A stretch of DNA of 64,000 nucleotides from Nelumbo lutea (GCA_022828595.1 JAKGHH010000008.1:10335228-10399227); one strand, 5' to 3'; shown: positions 1 to 13,918, counted from the stretch's first letter. Notes: generated from the letters alone by a model not told the origin. Numbers and translations are program-made.

Positions 1-2212
1 AAAACAAAATAAGTAAAACTGGGTAGGCCACATGAAAACCCTGTTTGTTGGGGTTTAAATCATTTTGTATTACTTTTCTCATATATGTTTTTCTTTATTC
101 CCCACCCTTCTTAATCCCTTCAATTTGCAACATATCACTTCTTCTCATAGGTATTATACATGGTCTTTCACGCAGGTGAATAAACCATCTTAATTGCTTT
201 TTCACATTTTATCACCTGTTGAAGCTACTCCAGATTTTTTAAATGATTTAATTCTTGCTCCTACCATTTTTAGTTTTTCCACTCAGCATATGCAATTGGT
301 TAATGGTGAAATAAGCAGATTTTTTAAATGATTTCATTCTTGCTCCTACCATTTTTCTATCACCACTAAGGATCTACAGATCGCGTGTAACCAAACGAAT
401 GAATATGCTAGTTTTCCAAGATTGGTTAATGGTGAAATGAGCTCCCCTATCGCATAAAACTCTAGATGATGGTGAAATGAGACCCCAAAATAAAATCCAA
501 TATCATGATCACCTAAGCTGTCCCCAACTACATAGGAGAATACGACAGACTACATGAATCTTGTTTTCTCTTTCCTTTCTGTGAACTGCCATATCCATTA
601 TTAAATTCCTTATAGTTTGTATTACATGAATCACTATGCATTCCCTAATTCCCTTGGCTCAAAAATACTATCAAAATGTAATGACCTTCTAAGCAGACCT
701 GCTCATGGGTTGGATAGTCCAATGGACCAGCCAAGCCCAGCCCATTCATTTTCGGGCTAGGACATGATTTTAGGCTCGTGGGATCAGGCTCAAGCCGACC
801 CGATAAAATTTTATATAATAAATACCTTTTTCCTTACTCATCTCCTCTTTTATCACTTCATAGGGAGATCTTTCGATTTTTTAGGATTTTGAAGTCCTTT
901 AATATAAATATAATCAACTCTTGAATAAAAAAACTTCTTATCCAATTTTCAGGCTAATATAATCAAGCGCTTCTTCATATTGATCTTTTGTTTATATTTT
1001 CTGATTAATAATTTGCAAATAAGTATTATTATTATTAAATTTATTGAAAATCTGTATTTCCATTTCCCATATTGGTGACCCTGAAAACCGGCACTTATGA
1101 TACAATACAGTACGATATGCATCAATAAACCTTGCCAGCAGCCCTACAAAACCTGTATCCCCTCGAGATTTTTATGCTTCTTCCTTGAGATTGTCAATTA
1201 CTCGCACAATATTGAATGCTCTTACTTCTGCATTCAGACTTGATCACCATCTATGTTCTCCAAGCTAAGAACAGACGGGATTGCAAATGGAATATTTGAT
1301 ATAAAACACAGTTCGATTATAAAATTCTCCTAAGCTCAAAAAATAGCCGAACCCTCTACACCACTCATTATCAATTTATTATTAAATCAGATACAGAAAT
1401 GTGACAATGAAAAAGAAAAAAAGAACAAAAAATATATATATTTAGTAACATGGAACAGAAGAGGCATTTTCTGCCAAAAACCTGCTTGCTACCTGCAGCC
1501 TTTCATCAGGTAGGAAGAAGGGCTAGAAAAGCTTACTCCAGAAGGAAAGGCCATAGGTTTCCCGTTCTCTGCTCCCTTTCCAGGTGTCCCGCATCCACTG
1601 AAATCGAGGACCCGCCTCTCCGTCTGAGAAGTGTGTAAGATAAATTAACAAGATGAGAAAAAATAATGTCACCAATCAATTCATTCTAGGTTTTGCAAAC
1701 CATGAGAATATAAAAAAGAAACCGATATTGAAAGAATAGTGTCAGTTCATCAAGGTTCCTAATTCAAAGTTTTGAACCTTCTTAACGTAAGCAAGAAAAA
1801 ATCCAAATTGTAAAAAAATTGTATCAAGGACTAAACATTGCCCAGATACCATGTTGAATGGCAGTGCAACAAAACCAGATGGACCCTATGTTGTAACACT
1901 ATGTAAAAATCAAGAACAGAGAGTGATGCAATCAATCCCATTGAATTAATCAGCCAAACTTCGTAACCAGCATCTTTGGATTTTAGTGCTATATTAAAGA
2001 CAGGCAACAAAGATCAATGGGTTCAACTACGATACCCCAAAACCTTGTAACCAATCAACCGGTATCATAAAAGTGGTAACCAATCAGGTGGTATTTACCA
2101 AAATTCACACCCAGGGGTTTGATTGGTCAAAGACTTTTCTGATACCATGTCTTTCCGGCAGCATAGATTTTCCCAAGATTAATTGCTTCAAGAATGACAA
2201 AAAAAATGACAA
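1..2212. other. Non-coding flank downstream of MYB3R
   Basis: No gene is recognised here. The part next to 2212 should hold the 3' UTR of the minus-strand MYB3R gene. The rest is AT-rich and contains a duplicated 41-bp segment (231-271 and 316-356) and, around 700-800, a degenerate GGGTC/GACCC-rich patch like the ends of hAT-type MITEs. Short ORFs in this stretch have no family resemblance and are treated as chance. Confidence 0.5.
231..356. repeat. 41-bp direct repeat, period 85 bp
   Basis: Positions 231-271 and 316-356 match over 41 bases with a single mismatch (a/c). The unit begins cagattttttaaatga and ends ctaccattttt. A shorter word, ggtgaaat, recurs after the second copy near 427 and 471. 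This looks like a local duplication inside decayed repeat DNA. Confidence 0.75.
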
Positions 2213-5200
2213 TCATACCAAGACAGCAGGAGACAGAGAAATAAGGTTCTCCAACTCGTAATCTGTGAATTGATTATTTTCCTCGGCCAATTTTTGGTTA
2301 CTGGAGTGTCTTTCCTTTGATGGAATTTCAGAATTTTCACCAGACAAAACCTCCTGGGCCTCAGCCAATGCAGCTGCAGTATGCTCGCTCAACTGTCTCA
2401 TCAACCCTAAGGCATCATAGCTTCTATCCCCAGGGCTCATCAAAAATCCTATGTCCTGCATCATTAAGTTCCAAAGCATTAGATGAATGAAAGAAGGGGA
2501 ATTGAGGCAATGTAAATTGGAATAGCATTAGCCAAAGTCATTGTAATGCCACGAAGGAGAACAATATTACAGAAACATTCATTCTTGGAACCCAGACAGG
2601 TAAACAAACACGAATGGGTTTATTTAAGCACTTTCAAAACTTATATGGAGGGAAATCCTTATTAGATAGTTAGAATGCCTGGCAAGGTATAATGTTTGCA
2701 TTGCAGCTGGCCAAGCATCCATGAAAGTTGTTATCCTTGAGTCTCAAATCTAATGTTATTTCCCTTGTGATATTGTCATCCATTAGATGTCAAACAGAAC
2801 AATGTCTGATACCATTGTTCTGGTATCAGCTAATGTTTACCAGAACAATGTCAAACAGCAAACTTTGAAGTTTGCAAACCATGATCTTAGACTCATGGGC
2901 TTGGTCCGAGCTTATCTAGCAAAGTAAATAAAGTTTGAACATTTAACCCTTGCTAAGGGTAGACCTAAGTGTACATATAACTTAATAAATTAATCAGCAA
3001 AACAAACTTGTAGTAATACCTCAATTGTTATGTCTGTATCAACACGTGGTCCAGGCAAAAAAGAGTTCATGAACCAAGGAGACTTCCATGCTGATGGAGA
3101 GTCTAACCCTCTTTTGGTAGCAGGGGTATCACCAAACCTAGAATCAAAAACAAACCAGCCAACTAAACCATGAGAAATACAATGTTGGCTACGGGTATTG
3201 CTTCAGAAAAACACTAATTCAATGGGAGTACAGAAGTTCAACGAAAATATTTTAATGTCAAGACACATGGTCTCATGAAATGGGATCCTTGAAGCAATGC
3301 ATGAACTAATTGTATCTTATCAATAGACTTTATAAAGCTTTGTATACAAAACATAGTGAACAAAAACAATGTTAAAAAACAAGGTAATCAAGAAGAACAT
3401 GGTTGGAAATTTGGAATGTACCAATAGTATGTGATATGTATCAACAAATGGAGCCTGCATAAAATAGTATAATAATTGACTGGCAAATGCCCGTTGCATT
3501 ATAGAAGTAAAGATAGAAATCATATACTCCAAATCTACTCCCAAACTAAATAAGACTTAACAACACATTTGGTTGTCATGACATGCGCCAAGACAGTGTT
3601 ATCTTTTGTAAACTTCAAACTATTGCAAAATTAGCAAACTATAGACATGTATATTTGTATAATAAGACTTCATAGCATTGGGAGCCATGAGTAAAGAACA
3701 TGTATGATAAAGCATAGAGATTTAAGTTTGCAATTGGCCCTTTATGGTTTAATAATCTGAAATTTGATGCTCTTAATCTTAATACTGTACAATAGAAAAG
3801 TCTAATGGACATTGCAAATTATTATATAATCAGCAATAACCATTCTTTAATGTCTTGTCTGCATTCTGTAAGATAGGAGAGCCCTTTTAACCAGGTTAAA
3901 TAAATATAGGTCAGACAAATAGATGCTCTCTCAACTATATTAAGAACTTCAGAATAAAAAACATGTAAAATAAAAACGGATTTCAAAGAATAAGCTAGAG
4001 ATATAATAAAATTAAATAATAAATACAATTTAAACAGAACTGAAATAAGAGATCACTACAGAACAAATAAAAAGTAATGGCCATATACACCAGTTTCTTA
4101 GTTGCCCCTATAAACATAAAATCATGGCTCAAATTTCCCAACATTTTTGCCACATTAGAATAAAGACAATTAAGAAAAGTGACTGATTCTTACATGATAA
4201 AACTTTCAATATCAGCACCATTTCCAGCATTCTCAGATGCAAGTTCCATTGTATTTAATGAAGGAGCACTTTGAAGGGATGCATCAGGAAGTAAATTTTT
4301 TTCATGCCTCTTCTCGCAAACAGTAGGAGATAGAATTACAGATATACATCTACTCCTTGATGAAGACTCTAAGCGACCACTTTGGTTAAATGTACCATCA
4401 CAGCTTCTAAAAGGTTGACTTTTTGGAGTTTTTACAGAATTTAAGCCTCTCTTTCTTGAATGTCCATCCCGATCAGGAGAAAAGAACACCGTATCATTGG
4501 TGTTGTGTTCAACAAGCACTCCAGAGGCCTGTTGTACCAAGAAAAATTTTTAAATATCATAATAGATCATTCTGATGCTTCTGAAGTCTAAAAGTTCAAA
4601 ACCAACTAGTCATGAAGCTTCTAACTACATGATAAACATGATATGCTACATAATGGCACATGTTTTCATGAAAAGTAAAAACTAAGCAACTAAGTATATA
4701 CTGAAAATATATCCTATTAAAAAGTAAAAACTACAGTTTAGCAAAGAAAGGTGAACTGTGTACCATTTAAAATAGCTGAGTGGTTAACAAAACGGGGTTG
4801 ATTAGGTATACATAAAATAAATTCAATACAATACCTTGTTTATAAAATAACTACAATCAAATCTGTGATTACTGTTACTGTATAAAATAAAGTTTATATG
4901 TAGAGACTCACTGTTTGGACTGCTATATCTTCATTAACCTTTGTCATTTCATTACTGCTTCTCTGTTTTCTCTTATCCTTAGGATAACTGTTATCAGATG
5001 CTACCTCTGATACCCTGCCTGGAAATGCAGGTCCATCTTTTCTCATTTCAAAAACATTCTCCAAATTTTCTTTATCTTCATCAGAGGTACCAGAATTTTT
5101 TTTCTTGCAATATGATGGAGAAAAGAGAGACCCCTCAATGGAAGATAAGGAAGCCCTGCGGCTCCCACTATCATCAAACATAACATCTAAACAAGAGAAT

Positions 5201-8200
5201 TCCCTGCTCAAAGTAGATGTACAGCATAGCCCCTGATTTATGTCTCTTTCTAGCTTTTTGTCACTCTTTCGTTCATGCAAAGGTGACAAAAGCTCACGTT
5301 GTCGTTTCTTCAAAATGGATGGTGTGCATAGGAAACTTTTGGCGGCACTTTTCAGAACACCATCGGGACTATCATCACGAGACGGAGAATCCCAAAAGCT
5401 GTATGGTGTAGAACAGTTCATAGAAGACATCATCAGTTGGCGAATCCCAAGGGGACTATATGCTTGCTGCATATCACTGCCAGATGGGATGAGATCACAG
5501 CTGACAAAAGGAATCTCCAAACTTGGGAAACGAGGAGGTTCATAAAATAGACCTTCAGAATCCTGATTTTCTGTTAGCACAGATATGCCTTCATGCATGG
5601 AAGGAAGATTATCCATGGTATCTGAGGCTAATGAGTCAAAAAGTGATTCTGATGTTTCATTTCCATGTTCAGCCTCTACAGGCTGGCAAACCTTGTTCGT
5701 ATAACCATTACACAGAGAGGTACCGGAGCCATCAGGATAGATAAAGCCAGAACATGAATTTGTAACAAGCTCTGAGTCTTGATTTGCACTTGGGGTGTCA
5801 CTTGCCTCATTACGTTCACTACCAAATACAAGCTCAGGAGCAGAACAAAGTAGTGGAGGACCAGATAATAAAGTCTCACAGCAGGTGCCTCCCAACAAAG
5901 GAGCAGATCCCAGTGGATAATAAGAATGAGAAACTAAATTTCCTGCAGTTTCAGAGTTTTGAATGTTAGATTGACAAAGAAATGAATCTGCGCACCCATC
6001 CAGATCAATAATATTTGGGCATGTCGTGGGGTTTTCCATCGAGAAGCATGCATCCATCCCTGCCCTTGAGAAAGAAACCCCACCAAAATCACCTTCTTCG
6101 ATTGACATATTCTCCTGTTTATTAGAGCCTACAATCATATTTGCCATTGAAGATGGAGCATTGAACCCCATGGAGTTGTTTTCATCCATGCCATTTATAC
6201 AGTGTCCTGATGTTTCAAAGAACCCTGATGATTCCTGCATTACTTCTATGAAAGAAGCACTCAACTCGTGTGAGCCAAATTTGCAATTCTTATTGTCGGA
6301 GTTTCCAACCTCCTGAAGACCATTCCTTTCAGAGGAACTGGCAGAAATATTGACACCGTCATGTATTTCTTGGACTTCTTCTAGAGATACATAATATGGC
6401 TCAGAACACGATGAATTAGAGCTTTGCCCTTCTCGTTGACTAGATTCCTCCAATGGTTTAAGGTTCTCTTGTGCATTTACTGAAACAGTGTTGCTAACCA
6501 TGTCACACTCAGACTGAGAGCAACCAACAGCAATAGAACCTTGACTACATTCTGATATTTGCCCTGCTTCTGCCCTATCTATGGGACCATTTTTATCTCC
6601 ATTACTTTGTTGCACCCCCATAGAGGATGAAGGCATGCATTGAGTTGGGTTTCGCACAGGAGGCAGACCCTGAAATTGTGCAAGTAAACCCGATGCCAAG
6701 TAAGAATCCAACTTCTTTTTGACAGAGCTGTTCCAGTGATTTTTTATTGCATTGTCTGTCCTGATGGCCACAAAACCATGAAGACATCTCAGCATTCATG
6801 TAGACAAACACATATTGCACCATAAGATAAATTTGCATACTAGTTTGAACCCATGAAAGCATACCTCCCAGGCAAGAACTTCGTTAGCTCGGCCCATTTG
6901 TTCCCATAAATTTGATGAGCCTGAATCAAAGCCAATTCCTCTTCTTGGGTCCATGCCTCCTTGTTTATAGCAGGATTAAGATGATTATGCCACCTGAAAT
7001 CAGTATCATGCCAAGTTATTGGTCATGTGGCATCAATATGCCACAAAAAGTGGAAATACCATTTATTTAACAAGTAAAACAAGGTCACAATATCACCACT
7101 AGATAAAACTTTTCATTTGAAAAGGTAGATGAAAATTACACATATGGGACACTTATCCCCTAAGATTTCAGGAATTTTAGAGTTAGATGCAAACATGACA
7201 GATATGTTTACTTATTCACTTTTGAGATGCACATAAAAACTAAAAAGATGTTTTATGTAGATTATATAGTTATATTGAAGAACCACCATGTTTATTCAAA
7301 GGTAAATTAAATTACCACATTGAAAATTCCTAGGTCATTTCAGGAATCTCATAAAAAACAAGATAATAGTTGTTATATTTATCATTTCTTTCTATCATTT
7401 TTTTTATAAATATTTCTTTCTATCATTCAAACACAATAAATATTGCCCCAACTGTAATTTTACTGCAATTTTCAAGGCAATATTTAAAATCTACCAAATG
7501 CTTTCTTCTATGACAAATTATAAACAATGTTTTGCTAAGATGTCCATCTATGGGGTAAGGTTTCTGAAGGCACTTCAAGATTTGGCAGTACTGAGTCCCT
7601 TCCAAACTAAAAATTAGACACAAATCAGAAGTGTAGCTCATTGTAATCCAACAAGTTTTAAACTGCCGTTGCTGGTACAAGGAAAGCTTAGGCATAAAAA
7701 AGAGGAATATTAGTAGAACATACTAAGCAAGTCACAACTCACAACACATAATTGACTAATGCACCTTGACTTATTGGGAAAGGAAGATGACTCATTAAGC
7801 CCAAAGGTATCATTTTAACCATACATACCTTTCACGACATTGTTTTCCAATACGTCCAGGCAACGCTTGTGCAATGGTGGACCATTTCTTTGCCCCATAT
7901 TTATTTACCAACTCTATAATTATTTCATCTTCCTGTTCAACAATATTGCAAGATTAATGGGTTATTTGCATCATAATGCACACTAAATAAAAAGATAAGA
8001 TGGGATTCCAGCCATTGAAAATGTTGAAATTAAAATAGCATATAAGAAGAGAAGTTTTTACCTCTTTCGACCATGGACCTTTAACTAGTTCTGGATTTAA
8101 AACCTTCTGCCACCTGTGTAGACATTGAACATCGGTCCGATCTTTGAAACATTCAGCTGCTAGAGCCACAATTTTGAATGTAAATAATTTGCTTAGGATA

Positions 8201-11200
8201 ATGAACAATAAGGACACATAAATGATCACTAAACATGTTATCTTGGGGGCCACTTGATAACATCTGAAACTGCTGAACTGAACAACTTATTGCAGCTTTA
8301 GCTTTGAGTGGCCAAAATGATTAAATAAATAAATATTTAAGGGTATAGAATCTACCCAACCTCAGCTTCAGCCATTAAGGAGACCACAATCTCCTTAAAT
8401 ACTTGTTCACTAAAAGACAAAGAAATAAGGATTTCAATTCAGCCTCTTTAGCTATTATCAAATGGCCCCTTAGTACTGAAAACAAAGAAACATCAAACAA
8501 GGGAAAATATGAGTTGAATCAAATACACAATAGAAAAAAAGCCACTTAGACCTAAGGCCATGCACAAAGAAAAAAAGCATATGGCCACCAACACAAAAAG
8601 ACTACATAAAGATGCACCCAGACACAAACAAAAGGCCAATGAGACCTTAACTAATGTTGGAGGTGTGGACTCAATATTGGCCTCAGTGCCCATAATAATA
8701 TCTGTATTCTTACCTTGTGAACTGAGAAAATTATATTTTCTCTTCTCTGCACCATAATAATCATGAAGAACTATAATATGGGAGCCAGTTTAAAATGATA
8801 TGCCACTTCTTTTGCCTAGAGCTTTAGACCACTGTAATAATACGTTCTGAAGAAATTGGAAATCATTTTCTCATATATTTATGTATAAGTGCCTTTACTG
8901 GATATGAGAAGACAATAAGTAGTAATTTAACATGTTTGACATTTTCCACTTTAGGAGAACATTTACTGATATAAAGGCCCTTTGGATGCACCAAAAAATG
9001 CAGTTTCCTCAAGGCCCATAGCTTTTTGGAATACCTTAAATAGGGAAGGTGCCATCCTATGTGCTAGTTTGCAGAATATCCCAAAACAACCTTGTTGACA
9101 TGGTAAAAAAATTCCTTTGTCACCCTTTTTATTTGGACCCACTTCAATGTCTATTTAATCATTAGCCTGTCATGTGGATCCTTGTTTCTTTCTCCTGCTC
9201 TTAAGGTGTTTGCTGAATATTACTGGTATTTTTGATAGTTACATATAGCACCTGACCTTTGGCATTTTTTCATACAAATTGGATGCTCTTATACCTCTTT
9301 TTAAAAAGTAACAAGAAAGAAAATTAATAAAAAAGGAAACTGATTACAATCAGTACCAATGTGTTAAGATAACACCCAACCCAACAGCACCAAGACAATT
9401 AAAAATATCACACAAACGAAACAAAGAAAAACAGGTACAGTTTCCCGGCTCAAGAGCAACTTAATCATCTCCTTTGAACACTTCTTCTTGCCCATCACCT
9501 TTCTCATCCCACACTTCTTCTAGAAAACTCCTCTCCGCCCCCCCCCCCAAAAAAAAAAAATTGCTGTCAGACACACTCTCAATCTTCACTTTTGCCCTCT
9601 TCTCCTCCTCATTACCTGACTAAGACTCGTCAAAGCTCTTTTCTAATTCTTGACCACCCTCCTCCTTTTTCTCTGGCCCAAACCTTTTCTCCAAGTTATC
9701 CTCAAGAGAAACCAACAGCTGCACCTCCTCCCCATCTGGAGCTTGAGACTTGGCTCTCCGCCCCTCAGAAACCTTCGTCCCCAAACATTTGGTCTTTGTT
9801 CCTTTTTCTTATAAATTATCTTATACTTATTTGTAGGATCATCCTCAATCAAACCATCTTTTGAACTTGAAAAAACTTTTGAAACATGAACAATATGGAA
9901 CTTACTTGAGTCTCTCACTTTCTTGAACACCTTTGATGCATCATCATCTCCTTCCCTGCTCACAAAACTTCTTCTTTGACCTAATAAACTCCAAGCCTTC
10001 CAACTAGAACTTCTAGTTTTAAGTAATCCTCACAGCCTTCAGACACTCCATTCTCACCTTCTTTGCCTGCATCCTCTATGAAGCAGTTAGCTTTCAAACT
10101 CTTGTCTTCATCCTCTTCAAGGGCTTCCCCTTCTCAACACTCTTATCTCAAACCCAAAACCATGTTTCCACACTTGCCAAGCCAAGATTATACCGTTGCA
10201 CAAAGCATATGGCCCCAAACTAGTTGCAAACAAGCAAGAGAAAGTAGCATTCTCTAGAATTGTACAGTAGAGAAACAAACTTAAAATTGCATCGCAATGA
10301 TACAAGAAGCACATAAAAAGTGATCCATTAACCAGCTTGTCAATTCCCAACAATGTTATGATTTCAATCAGAATCCAGGAACTTTTGAATTGGTTATCGC
10401 CTTTTCTTATCAGCTGAATTAGTTATTATTATCTTCAACAATTTCAAAATGTTTGAAACCTCACCCAACTGTGGCCAGTCCTACATATTAACATTTCAGG
10501 ATTCCTTTGAATTTCAGGCAATACCAGAGTTGGTTTAAAGCTCATTATGTATTACTCCTTGTTAAGTGCAAGACAAAATCAGAACAAAGTAAATCTAAGT
10601 GATGAGCTAGAAAAAAAAAAAAACTAATATTGGTTTTGAATATAATAAATAGAAATATTTATCAAAAAAATATATAATAAATAGAAACAAAAACACATAA
10701 GTTCCATGAAAGTTACCTATTTTTTTCCAATTTCTTCCTTTATATTTCTGAACAGCCTTGCACAATAATGCATCCTGAATGGAGAAGCCAAGACCACTAA
10801 ATCAACAAAAACAAGCAAGAGCAAAAAATGATGGGAAAAAAAAGGACGAAGATAAAAATTAAATGCATTTGAAGAAACAACAAAAAATAAACAGGCAAGC
10901 ATTAAAGAAATACCATTTGTCAAAAAAAGGCATAAAATAAACGGGCAAGCATAAAATAGAGCTTAAGACAACCAATCAATTCAATAGGCCAGGCTTAGTG
11001 GCAAACAGTAGCAAATCTTGTATTAGGAATTTTTCAATTTAAGATCAACTAATTCCAGTTCTATACAGGAGAGTTTGAAGCATCCAGATACTTTGAAAAG
11101 CTTCAAAAAGAAATGATAACCTTTTAAGCCATTATGCTACTGTGTCCCGCTAGCACCCCCAAAGCCACAAAGAGAACACCATTAAACAATACATTCTTCT

Positions 11201-12115
11201 CCCCAAAATATAAAGGGATGTATTGGGCAATACATGAGATTTTATATCTACCAAGAAACCCCAAAAGATTCTACATTTAGTTCTCATGGGACTCGTGTGA
11301 TCCTTGGAAAAGAATTGAATAACCACTAACCACCCAGATACCCCCTCCCAAAGGATTCAGTAATCAATATTGGTGTTCATGGAACACAATGGTATATTGT
11401 TAGTGGGCTCTACAACTGAAACAGCTATAAAGATCCATGATATGTGGGTCCTAAATGGTGGCCCAATAAGATGACAATTGACAAATCATTTTTTCAAGTA
11501 AGTCCAACAGTTGTGATAGTAGACAAAAACTTTTTTAATGCGAAGGAATTATTATATCAGTGTTCATAAAAATAAGTATTACCTCTTCAGTTGTCCATTG
11601 CCCTTTCGTAGAGCGCCTTGTAGGGCCACTAGTCCGCCTATCAAAGTATCACATGATAGTAAGTGTCAATTTTGATCATATGAGAATCTCCCAGTAAAAT
11701 ATACCCAGTAATAGAACTTCAAAAAATGCAATAAATAATCAGACAGTAAACATGTTTATGAGTGTGTGTGTGTGTGTGTGTATGAGAGAGAAACAGAGAA
11801 GAGGTAATGTTTCTCTTATGCATCTTAAGAGATCAAAATCAAGCATTCAGATGGACACAACATCAGTAAGCATGAAGCAACATGTAGAAAAATGTCAATA
11901 TATAGCTAGAGTTGGAAAATCAACTTAGAAACTAAAGAACAACACAATGATGTATAATTAATTATCTTAAACACATAGGAAAAGGAGATGGAAGAGCCTT
12001 TTTGAATTTACCCATTCAAAGGACGCATTTTCTGAAAACTCTCACTGCTCCCATCTGGAGGAGCACCAACAGGAACTTCAACTCTCTTTGCACCTTTTGT
12101 CTTGTCAGTTTCCAT
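2213..12115 (-). CDS. MYB3R: MYB3R-type three-repeat MYB transcription factor (10 coding exons, complete)
   Basis: Coding exons in gene order: 12012-12115 (ATG), 11583-11637, 10717-10774, 8062-8156, 7829-7932, 6865-6993, 4912-6760, 4194-4528, 3020-3137, 2213-2455 (TGA). All introns are GT-AG, and the sum of 3090 nt is in phase (1029 residues). Three MYB repeats follow each other: R1 with Trp 49/69/88, R2 with Trp 101/121/140, R3 starting at Trp 153 and ending near NHW (191) and SSVKKKLDSY. The large exon carries the MYB3R C-terminal block FVSCDLIPSG...LGIRQLMMSSMN at about residues 585-625. The last exons carry SPSAWKSPWFMNSFLPGPRV and SPGDRSYDA, typical of the activator-type MYB3R1/MYB3R4 group. 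By family knowledge it is a nuclear factor binding MSA elements (AACGG core) in G2/M genes. The start is the first ATG, 45 codons before R1. Length is normal for the group and the gene looks intact. The assignment to MYB3R1 versus MYB3R4 is not resolved. Confidence 0.95.
9440..10180 (-). mobile_element. LINE-related fragment in a MYB3R intron
   Basis: This piece lies in the intron between exons 10717-10774 and 8062-8156. Read on the minus strand, it aligns by eye with plus-strand 40380-40925. Shared signs are an AAGGAAGGAGA-like block, a block reading GTTTTTTCAAG, a G-run (C-run at 9539-9550 on the plus strand) and a lysine/glutamate-rich reading frame. No intact ORF remains. The family is judged LINE-like because the 40-kb copy lies beside a LINE C-terminal remnant. 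That link is an inference. Confidence 0.45.
11762..11781. repeat. (GT)n microsatellite in a MYB3R intron
   Basis: A pure GT dinucleotide run of about ten units lies between the first two coding exons of MYB3R and is followed by a short GA-rich stretch. It has no visible relation to the splice sites. Confidence 0.9.
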
Positions 12116-12700
12116 TGTTCCTTGACCAGAAGTTTAAACCACATACCCCAATTCCCACTCGGTGACAATTTTCTCCAGAACAGGTTCCACTAACCATCAT
12201 ATGCTTCCCTAAACAGTATCCAGATCTTCCTTTTGGAAGGGCAAGACTACCAGCTATACAGGAAAAATGAATGAAAACTTAGAAATGGAGAAAAACTTAA
12301 AATCCTTAAATGCAAAAAAAAAAAAAAAAAGAAAACAAAAAACAAAGATCAAGGCATGAGATGCGGAGTAACTGTAGACAAAATAAAGAAACACCAACAA
12401 CTTATGAGATTTACACAAACTATTTAAGATAGGGTACATTCCTTATAGGCCACACATTGTAGGGCTATGCTGATATGAATATAAGGCACGATTAAACCAT
12501 GGAAATAACATCCACTTGAGGAAATGAAAATCCAAACGCCCAAATGATCTTGAAATGAATAAGAGGTCAAGATAAACCAAATGGATCAATGCCTCTGTGG
12601 CTAGTTAAGTCTGGCCAGTGAGAGGTTATTTTTGGAAACGTAAAAGCAAGACAATTAACTTATTAGGGAAAAACTCATAGTTACATTTCATCAATCAAAG

Positions 12701-12727
12701 TTTTTTTTTTTTTTTTTTTTTTTTTTT

Positions 12728-12761
<34 letters not shown>
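12701..12761. repeat. Poly(T) tract joined to (GT)n
   Basis: A run of about 28 T (poly-A on the minus strand) leads directly into gtgtttgtgtg repeats, about 590 bp upstream of the MYB3R start codon. A homopolymer next to a microsatellite often marks the tail of an old retroposed sequence, but no retroposon body is recognisable beside it. Confidence 0.85.
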
Positions 12762-12762
<1 letters not shown>

Positions 12763-13697
12763 AAGTAAAAGAAGCATACATGTTTCACTAAATCTTCTAC
12801 TGTCTGTTTAGTTCTTAATTCTGTAAGCCATTCTCAAGGTGAAAAAGGAACAATAAAATTAAGATCTTCGCTTCTATTTAACAAGATTAAGTTAAAGTTT
12901 TCAACAAGCAAGCAAGATCTAAACTACAAATTAGTCCATTAAAAACTGTCAATCTATGTGTTTCAGAAGTTAACCTAAAAAAATAGGTAAACTTATTTGA
13001 GTTCTTAGAGTCTACAAAGTTTAAATGGTTGCAATCAACCAAGTAGAAACTGAAGCCTTGCCCCCATCGACCCCATAAAATTTCAAGATAACGCAAAAAT
13101 GGTGACGTTATATTTCAAACCAAAAACATAGAAGCCACCAACAAAACCCAATTTTTTTATTACGTGCTCAATTAAAAAGGGAAGGTACCCCAACCAAAGC
13201 CAAACCTAATTTTCAACAAGCTCTCAATAAACAAAGTACAACTTAAACCACCCCAATCGACCCATTAACAACACCCACGACATTTTAGATTCTACCTAGG
13301 AAACCCTAACCAAAATCAACTTCTCCTAGAGATAATTAGCTTTCTTTTTTTTTCTTTGAGAAGACGTCAAGGATTTTGGGCTGCACTGCTACAAATTTTA
13401 TACAAATTATTCCTTAAACTAAAGCATGATGAAGATCAGAAAGAGATTACTGAAAGCCAGTTGGAGGAAAGATAAAGGGAAGCAAAACAAGAAAATCGCA
13501 CCGTATTGAGATTCGAACAGCAAAAACCAGAGAACCGATGCAGATACTGAATCGATGAGGTCAATGAGACAATCGATTCAGTGCACATTGCAGATACTAA
13601 TGAAGAAATCGCCCTCTTTTCATCCGAGATGGAGAAAGAATGAAAGATCTACAAAGGCCCGTCGAAATCTGCAAAGCGAAGATGTGTGTGTATGTGT

Positions 13698-13699
<2 letters not shown>

Positions 13700-13732
<33 letters not shown>
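13700..13732. repeat. (GA)n / (CT)n microsatellite near the inferred MYB3R 5' end
   Basis: About 16 perfect GA units. On the coding strand of MYB3R this is a CT run. GA/CT tracts in this position are known targets of BPC (GAGA-binding) proteins in plants; whether it acts so here is inference. Confidence 0.9.
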
Positions 13733-13735
<3 letters not shown>

Positions 13736-13918
13736 GGGTATATTTTTCAAACAAGAAAGGGGCGGACTTCCAGAGTTCAAACCCTATGGTTAAATGTCGA
13801 ACAGTTTGTAGCATATGAAGGGCTCAGATTGACACAATGGAAATTTGTCAAAGATATCCGCCGTCCCTGTCGAGTGTTTGTTGTTTTCTCAACCTAGTCC
13901 GCTCTCATAATTCGAATC

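Larger units (their letters stand above)
12116..13900 (-). promoter_or_regulatory. Inferred 5' leader, leader intron(s) and core promoter of MYB3R
   Basis: No further coding exon is expected upstream of the ATG at 12115. The segment should contain the untranslated leader and probably at least one leader intron. A (GA)n run at 13700-13732 reads (CT)n on the coding strand. Pyrimidine runs of this kind are common near plant transcription starts, so transcription probably begins around 13.5-13.8 kb. The exact start and leader splice sites cannot be fixed from sequence alone. Confidence 0.45.

Noticed and set aside
5217..6316. Several plus-strand ORFs of 60-101 codons
   Set aside because: They lie antisense to the large MYB3R exon 4912-6760, whose family-specific motifs are in the minus frame. 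They have no motifs of their own.
13620..13897. ORFs over the GA/CT repeat upstream of MYB3R
   Set aside because: The frames depend on a microsatellite (Arg-Glu or Leu-Ser runs) and have no conserved residues.
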